Shown: piece by piece, positions 12,150 to 63,180 of the stretch | Position numbering within the stretch: the first letter of the stretch is position 1 | How the letters are laid out: the number at the start of each line of letters is the position of its first letter | Notes under the pieces: generated by a model | What the model was told of the DNA's origin: nothing | Seen by the model: only the letters and a program-made list of their open reading frames with translations | Databases searched by the model: none | Made by a program: the position numbers and the translations under genes | Assembly (NCBI GenBank): GCA_037043235.1 | Contig: JAWRVZ010000221.1 | Location: 132,001-196,000, forward strand | DNA from: Rhodeus uyekii | Lineage: Eukaryota; Chordata; Actinopteri; Cypriniformes; Acheilognathidae | Length of the DNA stretch: 64,000 nucleotides | Direction of reading: 5' to 3'

Positions 12150-12300
12150 TACACTAGGGCCGTAACCCGTGTAAACCGTGGGTCAACATCTCTGGTTACT
12201 TCAGTGTCATAATGTGACCCATTATGGGCCATTATATGCTATTCATGCATATCAGATGTGTCCATATGCTAGAAGTGAGCAAGTTTTTAGCACATTTACT
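12150..12300. repeat. Dispersed repeat, copy 1 of 2
   Basis: TCTCTGGTTACTTCAGTGTC, AATGTGACCCA, CTATTCATGCA and TGTCCATATGCTAG occur in the same order at 16640-16760. The family was not identified. Confidence 0.6.
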
Positions 12301-12600
12301 CATCTTCATGTTGCTCCATACCTGTTTGAATGACTTTCTACCATGGGACATGCGTGTAAAATGGATGTTGAGTCGCGTCTTGCTGTTGTGTGGCAAGTTA
12401 AAAGTAGTTCGGTAGTGTCTGGAGAAGAAACAAAATAGCTGAAAATGTTAAAACGGGATTATCATTAGTGTTGTAGTACTCAAGACCGGTCTTTTTTTTT
12501 TTTTAAGGTCTCCGACTCAAACTTTTATTTTTATTTTTTTATTTTAAGTGCCAAGATATGTTTCTTTTAGACTAAAACTAAAATGTGGAAGACTAAGACT

Positions 12601-12751
12601 AGCTCAAACAGTAGAGTGTGGTGCTTGCAACGCCAAGGTCATGGGTTTGATTTCCAGGGAACAAGAACTGGATTAGAATGTCAATGTGTTTCTTGAATGC
12701 AATGCAAGTCACTTTGGATTAAAGGGTCTGCCAAATGAATAAATGTAAAAC
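12601..12751 (+). mobile_element. tRNA-derived SINE, copy 2
   Basis: A box-like AGCTCAAACAGTAGAG is followed by B box-like GGGTTTGATTTCC, then the shared body (AGAATGTCAATGTGTTTCTTG) and tail (CTGCCAAATGAATAAATGTA). It sits about 600 bp upstream of the eml5 start codon, close to the presumed promoter. Confidence 0.8.
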
Positions 12752-12929
12752 TTAAAAAGTAGGTTGTCTTCCCGTTTTAGAGGGTTAGAAAATATCAAGT
12801 CCTGTTTTTTTTTGTAAACTTTAGGGGTCAGTAAGAGTTCAGATCTAAACTAGTGTACTGTAGTAGAAAAGCTATTAAACTACTGTACTGTTTAATGCAC
12901 AGTTTAGACCGCCTTTCGCCATCCTTCTC

Positions 12930-13358
12930 TCGCTCGCCATTGGTCCACACGTTTTGATTCAACTCATCCTCACGTCCTGATTGGCCACGCCTTCTGTCAA
13001 TCACTGCCGGGGCTCGTGATTGGCCGCTCCCGGTTAACTAATGCGAAAAATCCATGTTCTCCGGTTTGACATGTCATTCGAGCAAAGCCACACGTCCGAT
13101 CAGAAGTAGAGGGAGAGTCGCTTCACACCTCGCACATGTCACAAGTAGTACAAGCCGTCTGACACCAAACAAAGCATCTGTCCTGACATCATGCAAACAG
13201 CCTAAAGTTGAGCACTTTACTTGAATTGAGATATGTCGTCGATGCGTTTGTCTTTGGCCGGACGAAGCTGCGCTGACAGCGGATAAACGGGACTGAATGT
13301 GACGGTCGGTGAATGAAGAAGCACCAGCCGTTCGCTTCCGAGCAAAACACGTCCGAAC
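12930..13358 (+). promoter_or_regulatory. eml5: Presumed eml5 promoter and 5' UTR with three inverted CCAAT boxes
   Basis: ATTGG (reverse CCAAT) occurs at 12939-12943, 12980-12984 and 13019-13023, about 40 bp apart. The surrounding sequence is CpG-rich (CGCTCGCC, ACGTCC, GCCGCTCCCGG) and no TATA box is obvious. This pattern suits an NF-Y-type housekeeping promoter. The transcription start is not determined; several upstream ATGs at about 13070-13250 suggest that it lies close to the coding start. Confidence 0.5.
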
Positions 13359-53725
<40,367 letters not shown>

Positions 53726-54638
53726 GTACTACAATTCTCTTTTCTTCTTTGACTTCAGAAAGGTTTGTATTGAAATACTCTGGTACTTGTGAAAGTCGGT
53801 GTGCATTGCTGTTTGCACAGCCCACTCTAATAATATTTCATACATTTTTATGTGAAACAGAATATTCAGTGGGATATTTAGAGTTTGCTAAAACATTGGC
53901 ATTTGCTATTTGAAATCACAGACTACAAGCAAGCAGGCTAGCCAATCTCGTCATAGTCTTTTTTTAGAGAACAAACTTACCGTCCGTTCGTTTTCGATTG
54001 ACTTGAAGTTAGTGAAGGTGGGATATTAGATCAAGTCAGATGCTCGTCACGGGAAGATGTCAAAGAAGCATGTGTGTACATGCTTTATTTTGTGTTTATC
54101 AAGTTATTATGCACAGTAAGTTTGCATGAAACGCACCAGAAATGCTCTCTCAGACAGCAGCCGATCCCGAATTCAGTTCTCTTTCCATCTGAGTGGTCAA
54201 ATACAATTACAGTGGTCAAAATTACCATCATGTGGAGTATTTCACCTAAATACTAGCGGTTATGACTGAAGTCAACGCTTGTTAAAGCCAAGCAATCGTA
54301 AAGTGACACCAGCCTAAAATATCAGTCATTGTTATATAATACTATACCGGTACTGCACTATAACCTGAAAAACATAGTTTAAAAAAACATAGTTTAATTT
54401 CTCCATTATATTCATCCTGTTGTTTGTAATTTGCTTTATTGTTCTTTTTTTATATATAACAAATATAAAATAAATATGATATAATATTTGTTTTCCAGCT
54501 CAGCTTGATGAAAGGAATTCTGGGATTCCTTTTCAGCTACCTTTCAGTTGTTGATTCATACGGCTAAAATAATATTCTACTGACATGATTGCAATCTCCC
54601 TCTATCTTCACCGTAAAATGGTTCAAATGGGTCCCGAG

Positions 54639-54981
54639 TGTCACAGTCCTGCCGCGTCGCTTCACACTTCCTGTTTCCTTTCGTGTGCTTCCTGTGTCAT
54701 TTCCTTCACCTGTCTTGTCAATCATTCATCTCGTTAGTCTTGTCACCTGTTCCCCATCTCCTCTTGTATAAAAACCCTCATGGTTTTCCTTTGTCTTGGT
54801 CGGTTGTTACCCATGTGCTCCATATTCCCCACGTTTCTCTGTGTTCGCTCCAGGTTTTTGCACAAGTGTGCTGTTGTTGTTTTCATATTTAAAATGTTTT
54901 GGTTTTGTTTGAATAAAGAGAAGATTTCAGTTTATCTGTTCTCCTTGAGTTCACACACCGAGGAACACACACCAAGTGACA
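54639..54981 (+). mobile_element. Solo LTR, 343 bp
   Basis: It begins TGTCACAGTCCTGCC and ends CACACCAAGTGACA. It is flanked by a perfect 5-bp duplication CCGAG (54634-54638 and 54982-54986). TATAAAA at 54767-54773 and AATAAA at 54912-54917, in the right order, fit an LTR promoter and polyadenylation signal. No internal region remains, consistent with recombination between two LTRs. Confidence 0.9.
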
Positions 54982-55046
54982 CCGAGAGTGTTCCGCTGTT
55001 GTGAAACCATCATAGTAGTACAATGTGTATAAATAAATCAAACCTT

Positions 55047-55155
55047 GATTGATTCTTGTGGAAGCTCAAACACGCATACTGTATTTGGTTTTACCGCTTC
55101 AAGTAAGCACGGTTGAGCTTCCGTAAGAACCAATGAAGTTTGTTCTTGCGGGACA
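55047..55155. repeat. Fold-back repeat containing two inverted arms of the 51-bp minisatellite unit
   Basis: The left arm GATTCTTGTGGAAGCTCAAA and the right arm TTGAGCTTCCGTAAGAACCA are inverses of each other, and both match the core of the minisatellite unit. The right arm continues ATGAAGTTTGTTCTTGCGG. Confidence 0.75.
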
Positions 55156-55225
55156 AGCAAGTGCAGTTTTTGTTTCAATGCATTCTCCTGCCTTCGAATT
55201 TGGGCATAAGCAGATATCTCTAGAC

Positions 55226-55357
55226 CAGTGTGTCAGTATCGGTATCGCTCCCCCCCCCCCCCCCCGTCAACAGTTCAGTACCCCCCCCCCCCCCATTTCG
55301 CGGTAAAATTATCAAACATTGTACGGTCCGCAACGCAAAAAAGGTTGGGGACCACAG
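55226..55357. mobile_element. Small hAT-type MITE with poly-C runs
   Basis: The right end GGTTGGGGACCACAG is a classic hAT terminus; the left end is CAGTGTGTC. The flanks CTCTAGAC (55218-55225) and CTCTAGAT (55358-55365) match at 7 of 8 bases. Two C runs of about 14-16 bases lie inside. Confidence 0.7.
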
Positions 55358-58022
55358 CTCTAGATGACTCAGGCTGATAAGTCCTTAACTCAATCTACTT
55401 GAGTCACATCATTCTCTATAGGGCGCAGCTGATTGGTTCCTGTTGCCAGTGAGCTTGGTTTAAATTTGTTGTAGCAGTTGCAGCGCACTTTCAGAACTTA
55501 ATATTTATAATTTCCCCATTAAATAAGTGAAACATTGCACAATACACATACCTTAAACCCTAGAGCCTCTTTCATCATTTAGCGTAAAGCTTTAGCCTTT
55601 GGTTACTGTCATGAAGTAATCCACAATCCTCATGGGCTATACCTTTTAATCCTTATTTCTCTCTCTCTCTCTTTTTCTCTTTATTTCTCTCTCACGACTC
55701 TGTTCCTCAGATCACTGTGCATTCCCTATATCTCTTGCTGTGTTAGTATTTTTTTTTTTATACTATATCTCCCATTCTCTCATATAAGCCCCCTCCAGTT
55801 AGAATGGTGTAGCAGTTGTCCCACATATTTCCTGAGTCTTTACCCCCTCAACCATATGACATCTGCTCCCCAGGCCCGCGCTCACTCAGCGATTATGCAC
55901 TCAATGCATGCCAGAGATTTAGCGCGCCGTAATCCCCCATTTTGCTCTCTCTCTCTCTCTCTCTTTGAGAGAGCCCTAGAGAAACTGAAACTCTCTGGTG
56001 CCAGATGAAAAGCAAAATTTTGTGTGGTTCTATAATTTATTCAAGGCAAGCTAAAGATAGTTCTTCATTTAAGAAACTAGACATACTCTACGTACACACA
56101 TATTAACTGAAATTAAACCTCTCAAGTGACTGATTTCGAACACTCTACCATTAGCAGTCCTGACACACATGGTGCTTTATGTGAGATTAGACATGAGCCG
56201 CCTCCCACAACAGAACATACCTAAAAAATAAATGATCCACTTTATAATTTAGACAATAAAAAAATTAGAAAATAATACAACTTCCTTCACCTCTTTCTTA
56301 AGGGATGCTATTACACACATTCTGAAAGAGTACAGAATCTCCTTATCAAGATACAGGTGAAGAAGAAGCAGAAACTGATAGCATATGTAAGCTGATTCAT
56401 ATGTTATCATCAACATTAAACTGCACGTTCATCAAAACTGCCTGATGTTACTGAATGAAATGTCAACCCAGGCTATTAGACTGTGCAAGGTTTGGGGTGT
56501 TGATGGACTCGGTCTCGATCAATGAAATTTGAGTATTTAAGTTCTCGTCTTTCATTTGACAAAACAGAGATTTTGGGTAATTTCTTTATTTAACTACATT
56601 TTAGCAATAACAATATTGCATGTTGATTTAGTCACGGTTATCGTTTAATGACGTTGGTGTCGTTTTATCATTCGTTCGACCCAGGTGGAGTAAAAAAATT
56701 ATAAATAAATAAAATCGCTGGTATAACCCACACCTTTATATAACACGCACCCATAGATTGATTAACTTTTTTGTGTAAGTTCACATTTCGAATGTTGCTC
56801 GCATGACATCAATTATCATAACTGTTCAGGCTCGGTACATAGTGCTTGTGCGCAAAATTCAAACAATAAGAAAACAAACACAAGTCAGAATCAGAAGAAA
56901 AAGAAACAGCAGTGTCTCCCGCTGTGCAGCAGCTCGTCCCTTAAGAAGCGATTCTACAGGTGTTGATCATCAGATGAGATGAGAAGAGCCCGCCCTCATG
57001 CAGCACAGCCAATCACGTCTTCTTGCATGATTGACAAGTCAGACAGCCTATCAACGCCAGCTGTCAGAGTGACAGTACAAGTGCCAGAGACAACAACCCT
57101 CGCAAGAAAGAAAATACCGCAAAAAAACCCACAAATATATTGAAATATTATTACGTGTAAACAATGTGTGATATAGCCCGCACCCTTATATAACCCGCAC
57201 CCCCCCTGCGGGGTATGTAAAATCTGGTATAACCCACGGGTTGTATGCGGGAAAATACGATAGTAGTAGTTTGGAGAGGTAATGGAGACTGGGTTATTAG
57301 TACAGTTAGTACTCAGTCTCAGTGGCGGGAGGGTGGGTGGGGCTCACTAACATCTCCTCAAACACCACTAGTGCTCCCTTGGCGAGTGATGAAACAGCCA
57401 GCTAACACGCCTAGTCAGACATTCGTTGCTCCAGGCTCCGTGGTGATGTTCTGCTCACCACTTTCGAGTTCCCTGGCTTTAATATTGCGCCAGAGTCACT
57501 CACGCTGCCTGTGGTGGGCTCAGGCTGTAGATCCTCGTCGACTGGGTGTAGTTGGTTGAGCACTGTTTTGTTAGTGGGGCTGGTGTCACCGTCGATAAGT
57601 CCAATCTGCAGTATGCCAGTCCACTCCACAAAGTCGATGAAGCTCCCTCAAGGATCTTTCCCCGACAGCTGCACTCCGGTGGTGGTGTTCAAGCCGGCAA
57701 GCAGGAGGGAACAGAGTCAAACTAAACAAACATGTCGCTACAATATTATCTAGGTCTGATCTTCTGTCACAACCTGGCTGTATACCAATGCACAAAAGTA
57801 CAAAAGTCTTTAATAATCCACACTGACAGTAATCCAAATAGGCAGGCAAACAAAACACAGCCGTCACATAGACAAGACCGGACCACTGTGCAAATGAGGT
57901 GATAAACGACAGACAGCTGACAGTGATGACGAATCAAATTAACATCCATGATCCATGCTGGTTGACTCAAATGAAGGATTAATTTATGTATCTAACATTT
58001 CTGGTTCTGAGTCTAAACATGG

Positions 58023-58470
58023 TGTCAGATTGGATAAAGGACAGGATTCAATAGCAAGTGAAGGTGAGTTTATTCCAAATAAATAGGTGAAAATAACAAA
58101 CAAAGTCCAGGTGATGGCTGGTGGTGGTGGCGCAGGGACTCAATGGGCTGGTGCAGGTGAAGAGTGCGTGGTGAATAATCCCAGAGGCAATGAAGATGAT
58201 GATGATGCAGATGCAGATGCAGAAACAGGAACAGGAACACAGGGAAAACAGGAGACACTGGAGACACCGACACAACTGGCACCAACGCATAAGGGAACAA
58301 CGACCTGACAACACAATGATGGTGAGAGGGAAATATGAAGGCAAAGGTTGATGGTGATCAGGTGTGGGTGATGATTGCTGATGAGGTGATCAGTAACCAC
58401 GCCCCCCACACTCACCTCGCATACACACACATTCAGTCTCTAGGAGACAGGGAATTCATGAACCGTGACA
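58023..58470 (-). repeat. 3' LTR of the gypsy element
   Basis: 448 bp, with TGTCA at the left and TGACA at the right. The minus strand carries AATAAA (TTTATT at 58069-58074). It contains (GAT)4 and GCAGAT/ACAGGA short tandems. Confidence 0.97.
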
Positions 58471-58473
58471 GTA

Positions 58474-58484
58474 CCCCCCCCCCC
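58474..58484 (-). promoter_or_regulatory. Polypurine tract
   Basis: Eleven C on the + strand (G11 on the element strand), three bases from the 3' LTR and overlapping the end of the pol frame. This is the expected primer for plus-strand DNA synthesis. Confidence 0.8.
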
Positions 58485-61400
58485 TAGGAGCGTCTCTCGA
58501 CGCTCCCAGGAGAGCTTACCTGTCGATTGAAGTCGTCGATAAGGGAGTGATCCAGAATGTCCCTAGCAGGAACCCAACTTCTCTCCTCCGGACCGTACCC
58601 CTCCCAGTCCACCAAGTACTGGAATCCGCGTCCCCTCCTTCTCGAATCCAGAATACGATTTACCGAATATGTTGGTTCCCCGTCTACGAGTCGCGGCGGT
58701 GGGGGAACCGGGATGGGCGGATTAATGGGAGAATGAATAACGGGCTTAATTTTGGAAACATGGAAGGCGGAATGAATCCTCCCGTACGCGGGAGGCAGCT
58801 TGAGGCGGACTGTCACCGGACTAATGATTTTGGTGACAGTAAACGGGCCAATGAATTTGGGAGCAAGCTTATTACACACGGAGCGGAGAGGAATATCCTT
58901 GGATGAAAGCCACACTTTTTGACCAACGACGTAAACGGGAGGCTTCGACCGGTGGCGATCAGCCTGAGCCTTGGTGCGCGCTCCCACCTGCAGCAGAGTC
59001 TCACGGGCTCTGCTCCATGTGCGATGACACCTCTGGATGAATGCGTGAGCGGAGGGGACCGCAACTTCGGATTCCAGACTAGGAAATATTGGTGGCTGGT
59101 ACCCTAGACTACATTCAAACGGTGAAAGGCCCGTGGATGACACTGGTAACGAGTTATGTGCGTACTCAACCCACGGGAGTTGTTGGCTCCAGGAAGCAGG
59201 ATTCTGAGACACAGTACACCGCAAACATCTCTCAAGGTCTTGGTTGGCTCGTTCAGTCTGGCCATTGCTCTGGGGATGGAAACCCGAAGACAGACTAACA
59301 CTCGCACCCAGTAATCTACAGAATTCTCTCCAAAATTTGGAAATAAATTGGGGACCTCTGTCAGAGACCACGTCAGTCGGGAGGCCATGAATGCAAAAGA
59401 CGTGCTCAATAACAGATGCCGCTGTCTCCTTAGCTGATGGTAATTTGGGTAAGGGTATGAAATGCGCGGCCTTCGAGAACCGGTCCACTACGGTCAAAAC
59501 AACCGTGTTCCCCTGGGAGGGCGGGAGGGCGGTGACAAAATCTAGCGCAATGTGGGACCAGGGTCTCGAAGGCACCGACAGCGGCTGAAGCAACCCATCT
59601 GGTGAACGATTGGAAGTCTTACCCTGGGCGCAGACAGAACAAGCCAACACAAAATCTCGGATGTCCCGGGCCATCTTAGGCCACCAGAATCGTTGTTTGA
59701 CTAAAAAACTAGTACGGCTGATTCCTGGATGACAGGCAACCTTGGAACAGTGACCCCACTGGATGACCTCGGACCTTACTTCTTCCGGCACGAATAACCG
59801 ACTCGGTGGCCCACCGGGCGGAGGCGTTACCCCTTCTAAGGCCGACTTGACCTTCGCTTCGACCTCCCATACGAGTGTGGAGATGATGAGTCTCTCAGGA
59901 AAAATACACTCGGGAGTAGACGGGCGTTCGGAGCGGTCAAAAACGCGCGACAAAGCATCGGGTTTGATGTTTTTAGAACCCGGGCGGTACGACAGAGAAA
60001 AGTCAAAACGTCCGAAAAAAAGGGCCCACCGAGCCTGCCTGGAATTAAGTCTTTTGGCTGTTCTGATGTACTCTAAATTCTTATGATCGGTCCAGACTAG
60101 AAAAGGCACCCCCGACTCCTCTAACCAGTGACGCCACTCCTCCAATGCTAACTTGACTGCCAACAATTCTCGGTTACCGATGTCATAGTTGCGTTCGGCT
60201 GGAGACAAACGATGAGACAAAAACGCGCATGGGTGCATCTTGTCATCCGAGGGAGAGCGCTGGGAGAGAACCGCACCTACCCCCACCTCTGATGCGTCGA
60301 CCTCCACCACGAACTGACGTGATGGGTCAGGGGCAATGAGAATGGGAGCCGAAACGAAGCGGCTCTTAAGGTTGGAAAATGCTGCCTCGGCTGCATTGCA
60401 CCACCTGAACGTCGTTCTGGGGGAGGTCAAGGCTGTCAGAGGAGCGGCTAGTTGGCTGAAGTTACGAATGAAACGTCGATAGAAGTTGGCGAACCCCTGG
60501 AACCTCTGCAGGGCCTTGCGAGAATCTGGGGTTGGCCACTCTACCACAGCCTTAACCTTGTCGGGATCCATGCGCACTCCCTCCGATGAGATGATGTACC
60601 CTAGGAAAGGAACAGACTGTGCATGAAAAACGCATTTCTCCGCCTTGACAAAAAGCCCATTCTGTAACAGCCGTTGGAGCACTCGTCTGACGTGTTGGAC
60701 ATGTTCCTGGAGAGACGAGGAAAAAATCAGTATGTCATCCAGGTAAACATACGTGAACTGGTCTATCATGTCTCCCAACACGTCATTGACGAGTGCTTGG
60801 AAGACAGCTGGGGAGTTGGACAGCCCAAAGGGCATAACCAAGTATTCAAAATGTCCCCTGGGGGTATTAAAAGCTGTCTTCCACTCATCCCCCTCTCTTA
60901 TGCGAACCAAATGATAAGCGTTACGTAAATCCAGTTTTGTGAAGATAGATGCTCCCTGCAACCTCTCGAAAGCTGAAGACATCAACGGTAGAGGATAGGT
61001 ATTCTTCACCGTGATGTTGTTCAACCCTCGGTAATCAATGCAAGGTCGCAGGGAACCATCCTTCTTCCCCACAAAAAAGAACCCCGCCCCCGCTGGAGAA
61101 GAAGAGGGGCGGATGAACCCGGTTGCCAAAGAATCAGAAATATATTTCTCCATGGCCTCCCTCTCAGGAGTAGAAAGCGAGTATAGTTTGCCCTTAGGCG
61201 GAGACATACCTGGTAAAATATCTATTGCACAGTCGTAAGGACGATGCGGAGGAAGAGAAGCAGCCCGGGACTTACTGAACACTTCCTTCAGGTCGAGATA
61301 CTCCGGGGGCACGTTAGACAAATTCACCGTCTCCTCCTGCAACACAGAACTAGACACAGACGTACGTGCAGACACAAGACAAGAGGCATGGCACTGATCA

Positions 61401-62695
61401 CTCCAACTAAAAATGGTGTTGTGTCCCCAGTCAACCCTAGGGTTATGTTTGACCAACCAGGGGTGACCGAGGACGATGGGAACTGAAGGAGAGTCCATGA
61501 TGAAAAAGTAAATCTTCTCAGTGTGATTGCCTGCCATAGTGAGACGGAGGGGTATGGTTCTCTGGGAAATGTCTGGTAAACTCTGACCCCCTAGTGCATT
61601 GACGGCGATTGAGTGTGTGAGTGGTTCAGTAGTGATCCGGAGTTGATGTGCCAGTGAACGATCCATGAAATTTCCCTCGGCCCCAGAGTCCAGTAAAGCG
61701 TGACACTGATGTGAAGTGTTGGCCCATTGAAGTCTTACCGGGAGGAGAGTTGCAGAAGAAGTCCTGTTGGCCACGAAGGCACCCGTCAGTAGCCTCCTAC
61801 TTACGGGTGGGTGCGGGCTTCTGAATGGGCACTGACGGAGGAAGTGTCCTTCTGCACCGCAGTATATGCAGAGACCTTGGGCTCTGCGACGTTCTCTCTC
61901 CTCCCGGGAAAGCCGAGCTCGACCGACCTGCATGGGCTCGTGATCGAAGGTGGGACTGATCGCGCCAGGGTGGTCGATTGGTGGTATCGTCGAGGGCCCT
62001 GAACCTGCAGATTGAGTTAACCAGCGTCTGCCTCGTTCCAGACAGGAATCCACCCTTAGTGCTAACTCAATAAGATCGTTGAGATTGGTGGGCAGGTCCA
62101 GGGTGTAGATCTCCTGCTGGACGCGATCAGCCAACCCATGCAGGAACCTGTCCCACTGCGCCTCCTCGTTCCATTTACAGTCGGCCGCGAGCGTCCTAAA
62201 CTCGATCGAGTAATCCGAAACAGATCCATTACCTTGTGTCAAGTCCAAGAGTTTCCGTGCGGCCTCGCGGCCGACCACTGACCTGTCAAATACTCTTCTC
62301 ATTTCAGCGGAGAAGTCCTGGAACGAGGAGCAGTAAGGTTCTTGATTATCCCACACCGCGGTTCCCCAAAGTGCTGCACGTCCCGTGAGCAGCGTGACGA
62401 CCAATGCCACCTTGGCTCGTTCGGTGGCGTATGTCTCAGGCTTTAAGGAAAAAAATATAGAGCACTTGGTGAGGAATGTTCTGCAAAAATCTGGTTCACC
62501 AGCATAACACTCAGGTGGTGGGAGACGAGGTTCCTGCTGCCCAACGGAACTGCTGATGTTGGGGGGAACCGACGGTGGGTCTGGCGCAGCGGAGACAGGC
62601 AGCTGTAGAATCCTTATGGTGAGCTCGGACACCTGCGCCACTAGTGCTTGTATTTGCCATGTTGTTTGTGAGAAAATCCTGCCACCCGGGTGCAC
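58484..62695 (-). CDS. Gypsy Gag-Pol polyprotein with chromodomain
   Basis: A single frame of 1403 residues. In order: gag-like region (about 55-230), CCHC zinc knuckle CIYCGAEGHFLRQC (276-289), aspartic protease LLDSGA (334-339), reverse transcriptase with YLDD (651-654), RNase H (Asp 800, Glu 843, Asp 870), integrase zinc finger with CSVC (1019-1022), and integrase catalytic Asp 1052, Asp 1112 and Glu 1148 with the D-35-E spacing. A GPF-type segment (about 1293) and a C-terminal chromodomain (about 1342-1393, YLVDWEGYGPEERSWVP) follow. All catalytic residues seen are intact. The first codon used here is GTG. The nearest ATG (62706-62708) is in another frame, so the gag start may be broken or use recoding. 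The frame remains open upstream of 62695 without an ATG. Confidence 0.95.
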   Translation of the reverse strand: MHPGGRIFSQTTWQIQALVAQVSELTIRILQLPVSAAPDPPSVPPNISSSVGQQEPRLPPPECYAGEPDFCRTFLTKCSIFFSLKPETYATERAKVALVVTLLTGRAALWGTAVWDNQEPYCSSFQDFSAEMRRVFDRSVVGREAARKLLDLTQGNGSVSDYSIEFRTLAADCKWNEEAQWDRFLHGLADRVQQEIYTLDLPTNLNDLIELALRVDSCLERGRRWLTQSAGSGPSTIPPIDHPGAISPTFDHEPMQVGRARLSREERERRRAQGLCIYCGAEGHFLRQCPFRSPHPPVSRRLLTGAFVANRTSSATLLPVRLQWANTSHQCHALLDSGAEGNFMDRSLAHQLRITTEPLTHSIAVNALGGQSLPDISQRTIPLRLTMAGNHTEKIYFFIMDSPSVPIVLGHPWLVKHNPRVDWGHNTIFSWSDQCHASCLVSARTSVSSSVLQEETVNLSNVPPEYLDLKEVFSKSRAASLPPHRPYDCAIDILPGMSPPKGKLYSLSTPEREAMEKYISDSLATGFIRPSSSPAGAGFFFVGKKDGSLRPCIDYRGLNNITVKNTYPLPLMSSAFERLQGASIFTKLDLRNAYHLVRIREGDEWKTAFNTPRGHFEYLVMPFGLSNSPAVFQALVNDVLGDMIDQFTYVYLDDILIFSSSLQEHVQHVRRVLQRLLQNGLFVKAEKCVFHAQSVPFLGYIISSEGVRMDPDKVKAVVEWPTPDSRKALQRFQGFANFYRRFIRNFSQLAAPLTALTSPRTTFRWCNAAEAAFSNLKSRFVSAPILIAPDPSRQFVVEVDASEVGVGAVLSQRSPSDDKMHPCAFLSHRLSPAERNYDIGNRELLAVKLALEEWRHWLEESGVPFLVWTDHKNLEYIRTAKRLNSRQARWALFFGRFDFSLSYRPGSKNIKPDALSRVFDRSERPSTPECIFPERLIISTLVWEVEAKVKSALEGVTPPPGGPPSRLFVPEEVRSEVIQWGHCSKVACHPGISRTSFLVKQRFWWPKMARDIRDFVLACSVCAQGKTSNRSPDGLLQPLSVPSRPWSHIALDFVTALPPSQGNTVVLTVVDRFSKAAHFIPLPKLPSAKETAASVIEHVFCIHGLPTDVVSDRGPQFISKFWREFCRLLGASVSLSSGFHPQSNGQTERANQDLERCLRCTVSQNPASWSQQLPWVEYAHNSLPVSSTGLSPFECSLGYQPPIFPSLESEVAVPSAHAFIQRCHRTWSRARETLLQVGARTKAQADRHRSKPPVYVVGQKVWLSSKDIPLRSVCNKLAPKFIGPFTVTKIISPVTVRLKLPPAYGRIHSAFHVSKIKPVIHSPINPPIPVPPPPRLVDGEPTYSVNRILDSRRRGRGFQYLVDWEGYGPEERSWVPARDILDHSLIDDFNRQVSSPGSVERRS

Positions 62696-62726
62696 TTGCT
62701 GAATCCATGATGCGGTCAGGTCGTTC

Positions 62727-63180
62727 TGTCAGATTGGATAAAGGACAGGATTCAATAGCAAGTGAAGGTGAGTTTATTCCAAATAAATAGGTGAAAATAA
62801 CAAACAAAGTCCAGGTGATGGCTGGTGGTGGTGGCGCAGGGACTCAATGGGCTGGTGCAGGTGAAGAGTGCGTGGTGAATAATCCCAGAGGCAATGAAGA
62901 TGATGATGATGATGATGCAGATGCAGATGCAGAAACAGGAACAGGAACACAGGGAAAACAGGAGACACTGGAGACACCGACACAACTGGCACCAACGCAT
63001 AAGGGAACAACGACCTGACAACACAATGATGGTGAGAGGGAAATATGAAGGCAAAGGTTGATGGTGATCAGGTGTGGGTGATGATTGCTGATGAGGTGAT
63101 CAGTAACCACGCCCCCCACACTCACCTCGCATACACACACATGCAGTCTCTAGGAGACAGGGAATTCATGAACCGTGACA
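62727..63180 (-). repeat. 5' LTR of the gypsy element
   Basis: 454 bp, the same as the 3' LTR except for (GAT)6 instead of (GAT)4 and one base. It lies next to the gag region and would drive transcription towards lower coordinates. Confidence 0.97.

Larger units (their letters stand above)
9774..12600 (+). other. itpk1: itpk1 3' UTR and itpk1-eml5 intergenic sequence
   Basis: There is no recognised coding sequence. Candidate polyadenylation signals AATAAA occur at 9880-9885 and 11325-11330; which is used cannot be told from sequence. An inverted-repeat element lies at 10513-10765, and a dispersed repeat shared with 16640-16760 lies at 12150-12300. A 100-residue antisense frame at 10088-10390 has no family features. 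Confidence 0.6.

Noticed and set aside
58547..62002. Several + strand frames opposite the gypsy element
   Set aside because: They are shadows of the intact 1403-residue gag-pol frame.
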